Shown piece by piece: positions 1 through 7,941 of a DNA stretch of 32,103 nucleotides. Position 1 is the first letter of the stretch, and every line of letters starts with the position of its first letter. The notes beneath the pieces are model-generated. The model was not told where the DNA came from. It saw nothing but the letters and a program-made list of their open reading frames with translations, and made no database searches. Source of the DNA: a virus; the IMG/VR virus record IMGVR_UViG_3300003322_001065, positions 1-32,103 of that record; one strand, 5' to 3'. The position numbers and the translations under genes are program-made.

Positions 1-44
1 GGGCCGGGGACGGGGCCGGGGCCGGGTACGGGGACGGGGCCGGG
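1..44 (+). repeat. GGGNNC hexanucleotide repeat (left end)
   Basis: Tandem GGG+GAC/GCC/TAC hexamers fill the first 44 bases. In frame 3 they read as alternating glycine with Asp, Ala or Tyr and meet a TAG at 45-47. The same repeat occupies the last about 36 bases of the window, so both ends appear to lie in one low-complexity tract where assembly stopped. The repeat tail of the glycine-rich gene starting at 32056 probably continues here across a gap. Confidence 0.85.
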
Positions 45-118
45 TAGCAGCCGTGGTTCGCGGCGGACGACGACTGGGCCCGCTACGGCGGGCCTTTGTT
101 CTGCGGGATCAGGGAGGA

Positions 119-226
119 GTGGACGCTGGCGGCGTCGATGGCCCGCAAGAGCAGGTCTCCTGGGCCGCCATCATCCTGTTCACGTACGCTGCAGTGGAGT
201 GGGTACGGGCATGGACGGCTCCTTAG
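119..226 (+). CDS. possible small membrane protein (35 aa), doubtful
   Basis: A frame-2 reading ends at TAG 224-226, just short of the convergent gene that stops at 230. From GTG 119 it would give 35 residues: an acidic, Gly-rich start followed by one hydrophobic stretch (SWAAIILFTYAAVEWV) that could cross the membrane. A purine-rich Shine-Dalgarno-like AGGGAGG lies at 111-117 but is too close to this GTG, so a start at GTG 53 is also possible. I do not recognise a family. The region could instead be the C-terminal remnant of the repeat protein in another frame. Treat as a weak call. Confidence 0.22.
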   Translation: MDAGGVDGPQEQVSWAAIILFTYAAVEWVRAWTAP

Positions 227-229
227 TGG

Positions 230-517
230 TCAGGCGACGCGGGACTTGGAGCGGAGTTCGTCCCGGAGTTCCGTGAGGAGCGCCTTCACCTCGCCCAGCA
301 CCACCCCGTGGGCGTCCTGCTGTCGCTCCAGGGTGGTGATCCGGGCCTCAAGGCGCTGCACCTTCTCGTCCTGCTTGTCCGCGTGGCGCTCGGCCTGCCC
401 CACGCGCCACCGGGCCTCGGCCAGGGCTCCAGCGAACCCCAGAAGGAGAACGAGGATCGGCACCGTGAACGTGGCGTCCGTGCTGATTGCGGCCTGGGCC
501 AGGAGGAGGGGCGTCAT
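230..517 (-). CDS. holin-like protein: N-terminal membrane helix plus coiled coil (95 aa)
   Basis: The product starts with a short segment then one hydrophobic helix (about residues 17-34, TVPILVLLLGFAGALAEA), followed by a charged heptad-rich helix from residue 40 to the end (VQRLEARITTLERQQ). Small phage membrane proteins with this shape are often lysis-cassette members (holin, XhlA-like or i-spanin-like), but no family signature is decisive. The start ATG overlaps the upstream gene's stop as ATGA, so the two are translationally coupled on the minus strand, opposite to the late operon. No adjacent endolysin is visible. The lysis role is inference. Confidence 0.7.
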   Translation of the reverse strand: MTPLLLAQAAISTDATFTVPILVLLLGFAGALAEARWRVGQAERHADKQDEKVQRLEARITTLERQQDAHGVVLGEVKALLTELRDELRSKSRVA

Positions 518-927
518 GGAGTCCTCGCGGAGGGGCGAACGGGGCCCGCGTCGAGCACGGGCAGGTAGCAGTCCTTGCCGTCCTGGTAGAGATCAGCGCT
601 GCACGCCTCTCCCGGCTTGAGCTTCGAGGACTCGGGCTGCACGCGGTACCAGCACGCTCCTGCGCGCTCCACCTGGGCACCACCGCACGGGGGCACCTTC
701 TGGCCAGGGAACGGCTTGCTTGGAAGCGGGGGCGCCTGCGTACGGCCTGGCTGAGCAAGGTCCACCGCCCAGGCGACGGGCGTTGTCGGGCCCACGGGGA
801 GCGCAACGGACAGAGAGGCGCCCCGCGGCGCTCGAGGCCATACGGCGAGGCCGGCCCAGACGGCGAGAACAACGCCTCCCCCGAGGCGAAGTAGTGGACG
901 TACGGATGGGCGGGAGGGCGGCAGCAC
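514..927 (-). CDS. Cys-motif membrane-anchored or secreted protein, myxobacterial type (137 aa)
   Basis: A GTG start is followed by a hydrophobic stretch (about residues 13-30, LRLGGGVVLAVWAGLAVW), which looks like a signal anchor. A Pro-rich linker follows, then a C-terminal domain with spaced cysteines: KPFPGQKVPPC, GACWYRV, ACSADLYQDGKDCYLPV. From recall, this PGQ..PPC / G.CW / .CY.P pattern occurs in many myxobacterial chromosomal proteins, including kinase-linked ones. If so, this is a host-derived gene carried by the phage and a pointer to the host. It is the first gene of a leftward pair coupled by ATGA to the holin-like gene. Its function is unknown; lysis or envelope alteration are possible. 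Confidence 0.68.
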   Translation of the reverse strand: MLPPSRPSVRPLLRLGGGVVLAVWAGLAVWPRAPRGASLSVALPVGPTTPVAWAVDLAQPGRTQAPPLPSKPFPGQKVPPCGGAQVERAGACWYRVQPESSKLKPGEACSADLYQDGKDCYLPVLDAGPVRPSARTP

Positions 928-950
928 GACGCCTACATATCACAGACCTG

Positions 951-974
951 TTGGTTGGGCATCCAACCTATAAT
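951..974 (+). promoter_or_regulatory. late-operon promoter candidate: perfect -10 behind a dyad
   Basis: TATAAT at 969-974 is a perfect -10, and GTG 995 of the small terminase follows 20 nt later. No -35 hexamer lies 15-19 bp upstream. Instead a perfect dyad GGTTGG-GCAT-CCAACC (953-968) abuts the -10. This suggests an activator- or repressor-dependent promoter for the structural operon. The spacing to the divergent gene at 927 means it could also control that unit. Confidence 0.5.
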
Positions 975-994
975 CTGTTAAGATAAGCTGCATC

Positions 995-1528
995 GTGGCT
1001 AATGAAGCACTCACACCTAAGCAGGTCCGGTTCGTCCAAGAGTATTTGGTTGACCTGAACGCGACTCAGGCCGCGATCCGAGCCGGGTACGGGGAGAAGG
1101 GCGCGCACGTAGCTGGGAGTCGGCTGCTAAGGGTTCGTAAGGTCGCGGAGGCCCTCGCCGACGCGAAGGCGCACAGAGCCCACGCCGTGGCCTCCCGGGA
1201 GCCGCAGCTGCGCGCCGAGCGGGTGCTGGTGGAGGTGGGGTATCTGGCGCTGGTGGACCCCGGGGATGCCTTCGACGAGAACGGCAGCCTGCTCAAGCTG
1301 AAGCAGATGCCCGAGCACGTGCGGCGGGCCATCGCCGGGGTGAAGGTGAAGGTGACGGAGGAGGGGGCGAGCATCATCGACGTGCGCTTCTGCGACAAGA
1401 CGAAGACGCTGGATCTCGCCATGCGCCACCTCGGCCTCCTCAAGGACAAGGTGGAGGTGTCGGGCGGGGGCGGCGGAGGCCTGCAGATTGTCGTGCAGAC
1501 GTACAAGGACAAGGAGAAGGACAAGTGA
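995..1528 (+). CDS. terS: terminase small subunit
   Basis: This is the DNA-recognition subunit of the packaging motor (177 aa). The N-terminus, LTPKQVRFVQEYLVDLNATQ followed by AAIRAGYGEKGAHVAGSRLL, is the classic helix-turn-helix signature of the Terminase_2 family. The middle region (VLVEVGYLALVDPGDAFDENG) and the C-terminal DLAMRHLGLLKDKVEV also match that family. It binds the packaging initiation site and hands DNA to the large subunit. The GTG start is chosen because the family motif begins a few residues in and the -10 lies just upstream. A short Gly run at about 152-157 precedes the basic tail. It overlaps the next gene by GTGA. Confidence 0.93.
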   Translation: MANEALTPKQVRFVQEYLVDLNATQAAIRAGYGEKGAHVAGSRLLRVRKVAEALADAKAHRAHAVASREPQLRAERVLVEVGYLALVDPGDAFDENGSLLKLKQMPEHVRRAIAGVKVKVTEEGASIIDVRFCDKTKTLDLAMRHLGLLKDKVEVSGGGGGGLQIVVQTYKDKEKDK

Positions 1529-2001
1529 GCGATACAGGGTGCAGCTGTGCTGAGTTGAGCCAGTACGCAGCCAGGGGCGGGGAAAACAAGCGGTATGTAT
1601 GCAGCCGATGCTCGCCCCGGCGGATGAAAGAGGAGGACGTGGAGATAGGCATCAGCCGCACGGCCCAGGAACCCGTCATCTCGAGTGAAGCGAAGTACCT
1701 GAAGGACGCCCATGTCACCGCCATTGGCGTCTTCGAGGACCTGAACCGACCGACCGACGAGGAACTGGCCGCTCTTCAGAAGGTCGTGGGGATGCGGGAG
1801 CAGGACTTCTACTACGAGAGCAGCGAGGCGGGGGTCAGGGCGTTGCGGTGGCTCGTTCGGGCGGCGACGACGGCGCGGCAAGTGAAGCGAGAGGCAAACC
1901 CTCCCAGTCCCGGCATGGTGTGGGACACGCTCGCTCGCCGCTGGGTGGAGGCGAACGCCAAGGGGGGCCCGGCCATCACCCCCAACCCCGTGGGGGCGTG
2001 A
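1525..2001 (+). CDS. unknown small protein with N-terminal zinc-type cysteines (158 aa)
   Basis: This lies between the two terminase genes and starts at a GTG overlapping the small terminase stop. The N-terminus carries C-x-C and C-x-x-C pairs (GCSCAELSQ and YVCSRC), which could bind a zinc ion. The rest is mostly helical, with an acidic middle and the segment MREQDFYYESSEAGVRALRW. I do not recognise a family. Its position suggests a packaging accessory or HNH-remnant role, but no HNH catalytic histidines are seen. Confidence 0.78.
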   Translation: MSDTGCSCAELSQYAARGGENKRYVCSRCSPRRMKEEDVEIGISRTAQEPVISSEAKYLKDAHVTAIGVFEDLNRPTDEELAALQKVVGMREQDFYYESSEAGVRALRWLVRAATTARQVKREANPPSPGMVWDTLARRWVEANAKGGPAITPNPVGA

Positions 2002-2005
2002 GGCA

Positions 2006-3457
2006 GTGCGCGTCACTCTTCCCCATAACTTCAAGCCGCGCCCATACCAGCGGGAGGCGATGAAGTTCTTCGACAATGGCGGGCGCCGGGCCATCACGGT
2101 CTGGCACCGCCGGGCGGGGAAGGACTTGTCCGCGATTCACCAGACGGTGAAGGCCGCGCACCAGGAGGCGGGGCTTTACTGGCATATCTTCCCCACCTCA
2201 GAGCAGGCCCGGAAGGCCATCTGGACGGGCTTCACTAAGGACGGGCAGCGCCTCCTGGAGCAGTGCTTCCCTGTCCCCATCCGCAAGAGCCCGAAGACGT
2301 GGAGCCCCCAGGGGGAGATGGTGGTGGAGCTGCACTGCGGCTCGGTGTGGCGGCTCATGGGGTCGGACAAGATGGAGATCGTCGGCGCCGGGCCCAAGGG
2401 CGTGGTGTTCAGCGAGTACGCCCTGGCCAAGCCCACCACCTGGGACTTGGTGCGGCCCATGCTGCGCGAGTCCGGCGGCTGGGCGTGGTTCATCACCACC
2501 CCCCGCGGCAACAACCACGCGAAGAAGCTCTACGACCAGGCCCTGCCCGAGGCCGGCTGGTACAGGGACTTGAAGGGCGTGCACGACACGGGGCTCACCT
2601 ACGCGAGCAACCGTCACCCCGGGAAAGAGATCGGCCCGGAGGAGATGATGGCGGAGGAACTCGCCGAGGGCATGCCCCAGGAACTGGTGGACCAGGAGTA
2701 CAAGTGCTCCTGGAGCGCGGCCAACGTCGGCTCGTTCTACGGCATCCTCCTCGGCCTGCTGGAGGTACGCGGGCAGCTCGGCCGCGTCTTCGAGGACTCC
2801 GGGGACGAGGTGTTCACCACGTGGGACCTGGGGCGCACGGACGACACCGCGATCTGGTGGTGGCGACTGCGCGAGGGCTCCACACAGGAGGCCCCGCGCC
2901 TGGACGTGCTTGACCACTACGCCAGCCACGGTGAGGACCTCGAGCACTACTTCAACGTGCTGGAGGAGCGCGCCGGCCGGTACGGCTGGAAGTACCGTCT
3001 GCACTGGCTGCCGCATGACGCGCGCGCCAAGACTCTGGCCACCCGGCAGAGCGTGCTGGAGCAGTTCGTCTCCCGGTACGGCACCGGCAAGGTGAGCATC
3101 ACCCCGGAGCTCGCATTGAAGGACGGCATCAACGCGGTGAGATGGCTGCTGCAGAAGGAAGTCCGCTTCCACGCTCGGTGCTCCGAGGTGGCCCCTGGCG
3201 GGAAGGACTGCGACGGTGTGGAGGCCCTCCGCTCGTACCACCGCGTGTGGGACCCGGAGCGCAAGGCGTTCAGCGAAACCCCCGTTCACGATTGGAGCAG
3301 CCACACCGCGGACTCGTTCCGCTACGTGGCCGTGGTGGCGAAGATCGCCGAGGGACTCACCCGCGCGAGTCGGCCGCCTCCTCCCTCACCCCCACTCTCA
3401 ACGGCCCGTCCAACGCTGGATGATCTCTGGGCCGCGCATGGAAGGAGCAGAAGGTGA
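2006..3457 (+). CDS. terL: terminase large subunit (ATPase-nuclease)
   Basis: The 483-aa packaging motor subunit pumps DNA into the procapsid and cuts the concatemer. The ATPase domain shows a deviant Walker A, WHRRAGKD at 33-40, Walker B VVFSEYA at 133-139 with catalytic Glu137, and the coupling motif ITTPRG at 163-168. The RNase H-like nuclease domain has acidic residues at Asp274 (TTWDLG), near Asp338 (LPHDAR) and Asp436 (HTADSFRY). The length is normal and it begins with a GTG four bases after the previous gene. The order TerS-unknown-TerL-portal is typical of P22-like phages, which package by headful; the packaging mode here is inferred. Confidence 0.95.
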   Translation: MRVTLPHNFKPRPYQREAMKFFDNGGRRAITVWHRRAGKDLSAIHQTVKAAHQEAGLYWHIFPTSEQARKAIWTGFTKDGQRLLEQCFPVPIRKSPKTWSPQGEMVVELHCGSVWRLMGSDKMEIVGAGPKGVVFSEYALAKPTTWDLVRPMLRESGGWAWFITTPRGNNHAKKLYDQALPEAGWYRDLKGVHDTGLTYASNRHPGKEIGPEEMMAEELAEGMPQELVDQEYKCSWSAANVGSFYGILLGLLEVRGQLGRVFEDSGDEVFTTWDLGRTDDTAIWWWRLREGSTQEAPRLDVLDHYASHGEDLEHYFNVLEERAGRYGWKYRLHWLPHDARAKTLATRQSVLEQFVSRYGTGKVSITPELALKDGINAVRWLLQKEVRFHARCSEVAPGGKDCDGVEALRSYHRVWDPERKAFSETPVHDWSSHTADSFRYVAVVAKIAEGLTRASRPPPPSPPLSTARPTLDDLWAAHGRSRR

Positions 3458-5418
3458 TCCCACAGGAGAAGCCGGACTGGAGCGACACGCCGAGCGGCTG
3501 GGCAACTCGCTGGCGGATGGAACTGTCCGCCGCGCACAAGGTGACGGAGGCAGCGCGCCAGCTGGGCCTAGAGGCCGAGGATCGCTACCAGTCCGATAAG
3601 AAGCGCGCCGCGGAGAGCACCGAGGGGCAGGAGGAGTGGAACCTCTGGTACGCCGGCGTCTCCACTCAGCACGCCCTGCTCCTCGCACAAGTGCCGCAGG
3701 CCAGTGTCGTCCGGCGGTACTCCGACGCGGCGGATGATCCGGCACGCGTGGCTGCGCTCATGCTGGGGCGCCTCGTGAACGGTGAGCAGGAGGACCAACA
3801 CCCGCTTGAGGATGCGCTTAGCCAAGCCCTGCTGGACTACCTCCTGGGAGGCGTGGCGATCTGCCGAGTCCGCCTGGACAGGGAAATGGAGTCGGTACAG
3901 CAGGAAGGCGTGGATGCTGAAGGCAATCCCCTTCCGCCCATCGAGCGCCCAGTGCCGGGCACAGAGGCTGTTCCGGTGGAGTACCTCCGCTGGGATGGCG
4001 TCCGGTGGACGGCCGGGGCGCGCACCTGGGTAGAGGTGACCTGGGTTGCGTTCCCCGCGCTCCTCTCCCGCGAGGAACTCATCGCCCAGTTCGGGCAGGA
4101 ACTGGGGGGCCGCATCCCCCTCGACGTGTGCGAGGACAAGGAGAATCCCACGCCCTACGACAGGGCCAAGGTGTGGGAGATCTGGGACAGGAGCACCCGG
4201 CACGTCTACTACTTCTCCGAGGGCTTCCCGCAGACGCTCGGCGGGCCGGAGAACCCGGAGAGTGGACGCATGGAGGACCCGCTGGGCCTTCCAGGCTTCT
4301 TCCCATGCCCGCGGCCGATGATGGCCAACCTTACCACGAAGCGTTTCGTGCCATGCCCGGACTACAAACTCGTGCGGAGCCTCCTCGGGCAGATCGACAT
4401 GGTGCAGAGCCGCCTTGCCCTCCTGGAGGAGGCAGTGCGGGTGGCTGGCGCCTACGACAAGGAGTTCCCCGACCTCGAGCGCATCGTCAAGGACACCGGC
4501 TTCAACGAACTGATTCCCGTGGCCAACTACCGCGCGCTCGCCGAGCGGGGTGGCCTGACGGGAGTTGTCGAGTGGTTCCCCCTCGAGCAGGTGGTGAACA
4601 GCATGACGGTGCTGGAGGGGCGCCTGGAGAAGCTCAAAGCCCAGTTGTACGAGGTGACGGGCCTCAGCGACATTCTCCGAGGGCAGGGCCAGGGCCCCGG
4701 CGTCACCTTCGGTGAGCAGGACTTGAAGGCCCGCTTTGCGAGTGCCCGGCTCCAGCGGACGCGCTCCGAGTTCGCCCGCTTCGCGAGCGACTTGGCCAGG
4801 CTGCGCGTTCAGGTGATGGTGAAGCACTTCAGCGATACGGCCCTGCTTGAGCAGTCCAACTTCAGTGCGACGCCGGACATTCGCGCCGCTGCTGCCGCAC
4901 TCCAGTTCCTGCGCAGCCCCACCCTACCCTTCCGGGTGCAGGTGAAGCCGGAGGCGCTCTCGGCCGGGGACTTCGCCAAGCAGCGCGAGGAGCGGGCCGA
5001 AGTCATTACGAGCATGAGCGGCTTCATCGGCGCCGCTGCTCCGCTCACTCAGGCGCTGCCCGGCTCCATGCCATTCCTGCTGGAACTGCTGCGCTGGTCC
5101 CTAGCCGGCGTGCGCGGTGCTGCGGAGGTTGAGGGCCTTTTTGACGCCGCCATTGAGCAGGCGAAGCAGAGCGCCGCCCAGCCACAGCAGCCGCAGACGC
5201 CTCAGCCGGATTCGAAGGTGCTCGTGGAGCAGCTCCGGACTCAGAGGGACCTGCAGAAGGTGCAGGCCGAGCTTCAGGCGGACCTCACGCGCACTGCGGC
5301 CGAGGTGCAGGCCGATGCGCAGCGGGAGCAGATTCAGCGCCAGGAGAACGTGCGCGAGGCCGGCGAGAAGGCCCAGGTGGCCGCGCTGGCCAAGGCTTTC
5401 ACCCGAGGAGGAGCATGA
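3454..5418 (+). CDS. portal protein (P22-like)
   Basis: The 654-aa product would form the dodecameric ring at the capsid vertex through which DNA passes. Its place directly after the large terminase (GTGA overlap), its size and its body (for example VSTQHALLLAQVPQASVVRR near the start and FFPCPRPMMANLTTKRFVPC in the middle) match P22-type podovirus portals. The last about 120 residues are a Gln/Glu-rich long helix (SAAQPQQPQTPQPDSKVLVE onward), like the barrel region of long P22-type portals. It overlaps the next gene as ATGA. Confidence 0.9.
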   Translation: MIPQEKPDWSDTPSGWATRWRMELSAAHKVTEAARQLGLEAEDRYQSDKKRAAESTEGQEEWNLWYAGVSTQHALLLAQVPQASVVRRYSDAADDPARVAALMLGRLVNGEQEDQHPLEDALSQALLDYLLGGVAICRVRLDREMESVQQEGVDAEGNPLPPIERPVPGTEAVPVEYLRWDGVRWTAGARTWVEVTWVAFPALLSREELIAQFGQELGGRIPLDVCEDKENPTPYDRAKVWEIWDRSTRHVYYFSEGFPQTLGGPENPESGRMEDPLGLPGFFPCPRPMMANLTTKRFVPCPDYKLVRSLLGQIDMVQSRLALLEEAVRVAGAYDKEFPDLERIVKDTGFNELIPVANYRALAERGGLTGVVEWFPLEQVVNSMTVLEGRLEKLKAQLYEVTGLSDILRGQGQGPGVTFGEQDLKARFASARLQRTRSEFARFASDLARLRVQVMVKHFSDTALLEQSNFSATPDIRAAAAALQFLRSPTLPFRVQVKPEALSAGDFAKQREERAEVITSMSGFIGAAAPLTQALPGSMPFLLELLRWSLAGVRGAAEVEGLFDAAIEQAKQSAAQPQQPQTPQPDSKVLVEQLRTQRDLQKVQAELQADLTRTAAEVQADAQREQIQRQENVREAGEKAQVAALAKAFTRGGA

Positions 5419-5747
5419 ACATGAGCCGCAGGCGCTGGACATACACCATGGGGGGCGTGCCGCTCCCCGAGCCCGTGGAGGTGAGCGAAGACTTCCAGTC
5501 CACCTCCGAGCGCCAGCCCGTCTTCACCGACAGGTACATGGAGGGGCTGCGCGCCACGGACGGCACGGACATTTCCACCCGGGCCAAGCGCCGCGCGTAC
5601 ATGGAGGCCAACGGCCTGGCTGACTGCAGCGACTTCAAGCAGCACTGGAAGAAGGCGGAGGAGGAGCGGCGCCAGCCTCCGAAGCTGCCCGGCCTGAACG
5701 AGGCCATTTCCCGCGCCTACGACACTCTCACCAGGGGGAAGAGGTAG
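5415..5747 (+). CDS. small head-module protein carrying a scaffold-like C-terminal motif (110 aa)
   Basis: This lies between portal and scaffold and is coupled to the portal by ATGA. The N-terminal part (RRRWTYTMGGVPLPEPVEV) and the middle (DRYMEGLRATDGTDISTRAK, MEANGLADCSDFKQHWKKA) look like a conserved phage head-module protein found next to portal genes. I cannot name its function. The last 20 residues (LPGLNEAISRAYDTLTRGKR) repeat a motif found at both ends of the next gene, the scaffold. This suggests a shared docking partner during head assembly (inference). Confidence 0.8.
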   Translation: MNMSRRRWTYTMGGVPLPEPVEVSEDFQSTSERQPVFTDRYMEGLRATDGTDISTRAKRRAYMEANGLADCSDFKQHWKKAEEERRQPPKLPGLNEAISRAYDTLTRGKR

Positions 5748-5752
5748 ACACC

Positions 5753-6823
5753 ATGCCAAGCAACACACAGCAGAAGCCGAGCCTCGACGACGCAATCACC
5801 ACAGCCTACACCGCCATGGAGAACGAGGAGCAGCCCGCCGGCCAGAACCAGCCAGAAACACAGGACCAGCCGGCTGAGGAAGTGTCCGAGGGACAGGAGC
5901 AAACGCCCGAGGAGCAGCCGGAAGCGGATGGTGCCCCAGAGGGCCAGAAACGGCCAGAGGAGCGTGCGGCACAGTCCTCGCGAGCCGCAGGGAAGGCGGG
6001 CAAGGCGAAGCCTGGCGAGACGCCCCAAGCGGAAGAGAAGGCCCCAGCCTTCTGGAAGCCGACCGCCCGGGAGAAGTGGGCCTCCCTCCCTCCGGAGGTG
6101 AAGCAGGAGGTGGCGCGCGTCAACCGGGAGGTGAACAAGGTGCTCCAGAGCACCGTGGAGGCGCGGCGGACGGCGGAGTCTTTCGAGCGCACCATTCAGC
6201 CTTATCGGGCCTTCATCCAGGGCGAGCCCATGGCGGTGGTGGACAACCTGCTGAAGACTGCCGTGCGCCTGCAGACGGGCAGTGGCGCGGACAGGGCAGC
6301 TGTCGTGGCGGCCCTCATCCAGGGCTACGGGGTGGATGTGAACACCCTGGCTGACCTCCTGGAGGGCCAGCAGCCCGCCCAGCAGCCCCAGCAGGGGCAG
6401 TTCCGGGATCCCCGCGTGGACCAACTCCTCCAGCACATGCAGCAGGCTCAGCAGGGGCGAGCCACACAGGTGCAGCAACAGGCCCAGTCTGAACTGGAGC
6501 AGTTCGCTTCCAAGGCCGAGTTCTTCGAGGACGTGCGCGAGGAGATGGCGGACCTCTTGGAGGCCGCTCGGAAGCGCAACAAGCCCATCACCCTCCAGGC
6601 CGCCTACGAGAAGGCTTGCATGATCAACGAGGAGGTGAGACCCTTGCATGAGCAGCGCAAGGCCAGTGCGACCGCCTCCAGGGCGGCAACGCCAGCCAGA
6701 GGCAAGGTTTCCTCCTCCTCGCTCCGCAACAACCCCGCGCTACCCAGCAGCAACAAGGGCAAGACGCGCAGCTTGGATGCCGAGATTGAGGCCGCCTACG
6801 CCGAGTTGTCCAACGCCCCCTGA
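5753..6823 (+). CDS. capsid scaffolding protein
   Basis: The 356-aa, very acidic, Gln/Glu-rich protein with long predicted helices sits between portal and capsid, where scaffolds are found. Features in order: an N-terminal SLDDAITTAYTAM motif (10-22), a low-complexity Q/E region (about 25-90), a helical middle (FWKPTAREKWASLPPEVKQE), a Gln-rich segment (about 205-245), and a C-terminal SLDAEIEAAYAEL motif (340-352). FWKP..REKW..LP resembles the conserved block of podoviral scaffolds. The protein would nucleate procapsid assembly and then leave. A dyad TGGTGGCCACCA follows in the 86-bp gap before the capsid gene. Confidence 0.85.
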   Translation: MPSNTQQKPSLDDAITTAYTAMENEEQPAGQNQPETQDQPAEEVSEGQEQTPEEQPEADGAPEGQKRPEERAAQSSRAAGKAGKAKPGETPQAEEKAPAFWKPTAREKWASLPPEVKQEVARVNREVNKVLQSTVEARRTAESFERTIQPYRAFIQGEPMAVVDNLLKTAVRLQTGSGADRAAVVAALIQGYGVDVNTLADLLEGQQPAQQPQQGQFRDPRVDQLLQHMQQAQQGRATQVQQQAQSELEQFASKAEFFEDVREEMADLLEAARKRNKPITLQAAYEKACMINEEVRPLHEQRKASATASRAATPARGKVSSSSLRNNPALPSSNKGKTRSLDAEIEAAYAELSNAP

Positions 6824-6909
6824 GTGCGACCGGGGCATGGTGAGCGAGTGGCTGGTGGCCACCAACGCGCACAAGCGTCGCGCGCAACGTCTCACCCCGC
6901 AGGTTCACC

Positions 6910-7875
6910 ATGCCTACCCCTTCGATTTCGGCTCTCGCGGCCACCACCCTGAAGAACTACTCCAAGGAGCTTTCGGACAACCTCACCGTCAACTGCGCGC
7001 TGCTCTACATGCTCAAGGAGCGCGGCAACATCCGCCTGCTGGATGGCGGCGAGGAGATCTACGAGACGCTCATCTACGGGACAAACACGAACGCCGGCTG
7101 GTACTCCGGCGCGGACACGCTCCCGGTCTCCAATCCGCAGTTGCTGACGAGCGCGGTGTACCAGTGGAAACAGCTCGCATGCCCCGTCGTCTTCACGGGC
7201 GATGAGAAGCTGAAGAACTCGGGCCGGGCCCGCGTGTTCGATCTCGTGAAGAGCAAGATCGAGGCGAGCCAGGCGACGCTGAACAACCTCATGCACACGG
7301 CCATCTACAGCGATGGCACGGGCGACGGTGGCAAGCAACTGACCGGCCTGGATGCCGCGGCGCCGACGGACCCCACCACGGGCACCTACGGCGGCATCAA
7401 CCGGGCGGACTTCGCCTTCTGGCGGCCGAAGAAGCATGACCCGGCGAGCACGCCCACGAAGGACACCATCCTCCTGGAGACGTCCACCCTCTACAACCAG
7501 ATGGTGCGCGGCACGGACCAGCCGGACCTCATCGCCTACGGCTCCACGCTGTACAGTACCTTCGAGTCCGCGCTGAACCCGCTCCTGCAGCTGACGCCGG
7601 GCAAGCTGGCTCAGGCGGGGTTCCAGACGATCCGCTACCGCAACGCGGAGGTGTTGCTGGAGAACTCGAGCCTCGCGGCGACGGACGGCTTCTTCGTCAA
7701 CACGAAGTACGTGAAGCTGGTGGCGCACAAGGACCGCAACATGGTGCCCATCGATGGCGCCGGCCAGATGCGCGCTCCGGTGAACCAGGATGCCGAGGCC
7801 ATCATCATCGGCTGGTTCGGCAACCTCGTCGTGAGCAACTCGGCACTCGGCCTCGGCCGCTTCATCGGCAGCTGA
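6910..7875 (+). CDS. major capsid protein (HK97-fold expected)
   Basis: The 321-aa product follows the scaffold and is followed by a strong hairpin, as usual for the most abundant protein. Its N-terminus (MPTPSISALAATTLKNYSKE) and the segment GGEEIYETLIYGTNTNAGWY match small podovirus/siphovirus capsid proteins of about 320-350 residues. AVYQWKQLACPVVFTGDEKL and a C-terminal P-domain-like region with NTKYVKLVAHKDRNM also fit. No protease or N-terminal delta domain is seen, so assembly relies on the separate scaffold. Codons are strongly C/G-ending, consistent with high expression. Confidence 0.88.
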   Translation: MPTPSISALAATTLKNYSKELSDNLTVNCALLYMLKERGNIRLLDGGEEIYETLIYGTNTNAGWYSGADTLPVSNPQLLTSAVYQWKQLACPVVFTGDEKLKNSGRARVFDLVKSKIEASQATLNNLMHTAIYSDGTGDGGKQLTGLDAAAPTDPTTGTYGGINRADFAFWRPKKHDPASTPTKDTILLETSTLYNQMVRGTDQPDLIAYGSTLYSTFESALNPLLQLTPGKLAQAGFQTIRYRNAEVLLENSSLAATDGFFVNTKYVKLVAHKDRNMVPIDGAGQMRAPVNQDAEAIIIGWFGNLVVSNSALGLGRFIGS

Positions 7876-7881
7876 CACACC

Positions 7882-7909
7882 GGGCCCGTGTAGCTCATAG
7901 CACGGGCCC
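7882..7909 (+). terminator. hairpin after the capsid gene
   Basis: A perfect 9-bp inverted repeat, GGGCCCGTG (7882-7890) and CACGGGCCC (7901-7909), has a 10-nt loop. It starts seven bases after the capsid stop. Only a short pyrimidine run follows, so it is likely a partial terminator or an mRNA stabiliser that raises capsid expression over downstream genes. Confidence 0.65.
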
Positions 7910-7941
7910 TCCCCAACACCTTCACCTCTTCGAGGAACCCC

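Noticed and set aside
96-620. Long rightward reading frame at the left end
   Set aside because: It is the antisense shadow of the coupled leftward genes, with Arg/Ser-rich composition typical of wrong-frame reading in GC-rich DNA; only the part before about 130 could be real.
951-968. Terminator hairpin before the late operon
   Set aside because: The dyad is directly followed by TATAAT rather than a T tract and precedes, not follows, genes on both strands.
1066-2097. Long leftward reading frame opposite the terminase genes
   Set aside because: Wrong-frame composition (Pro/Arg/His-rich, poly-Pro opposite the Gly run), and it lies opposite a strongly recognised terminase.
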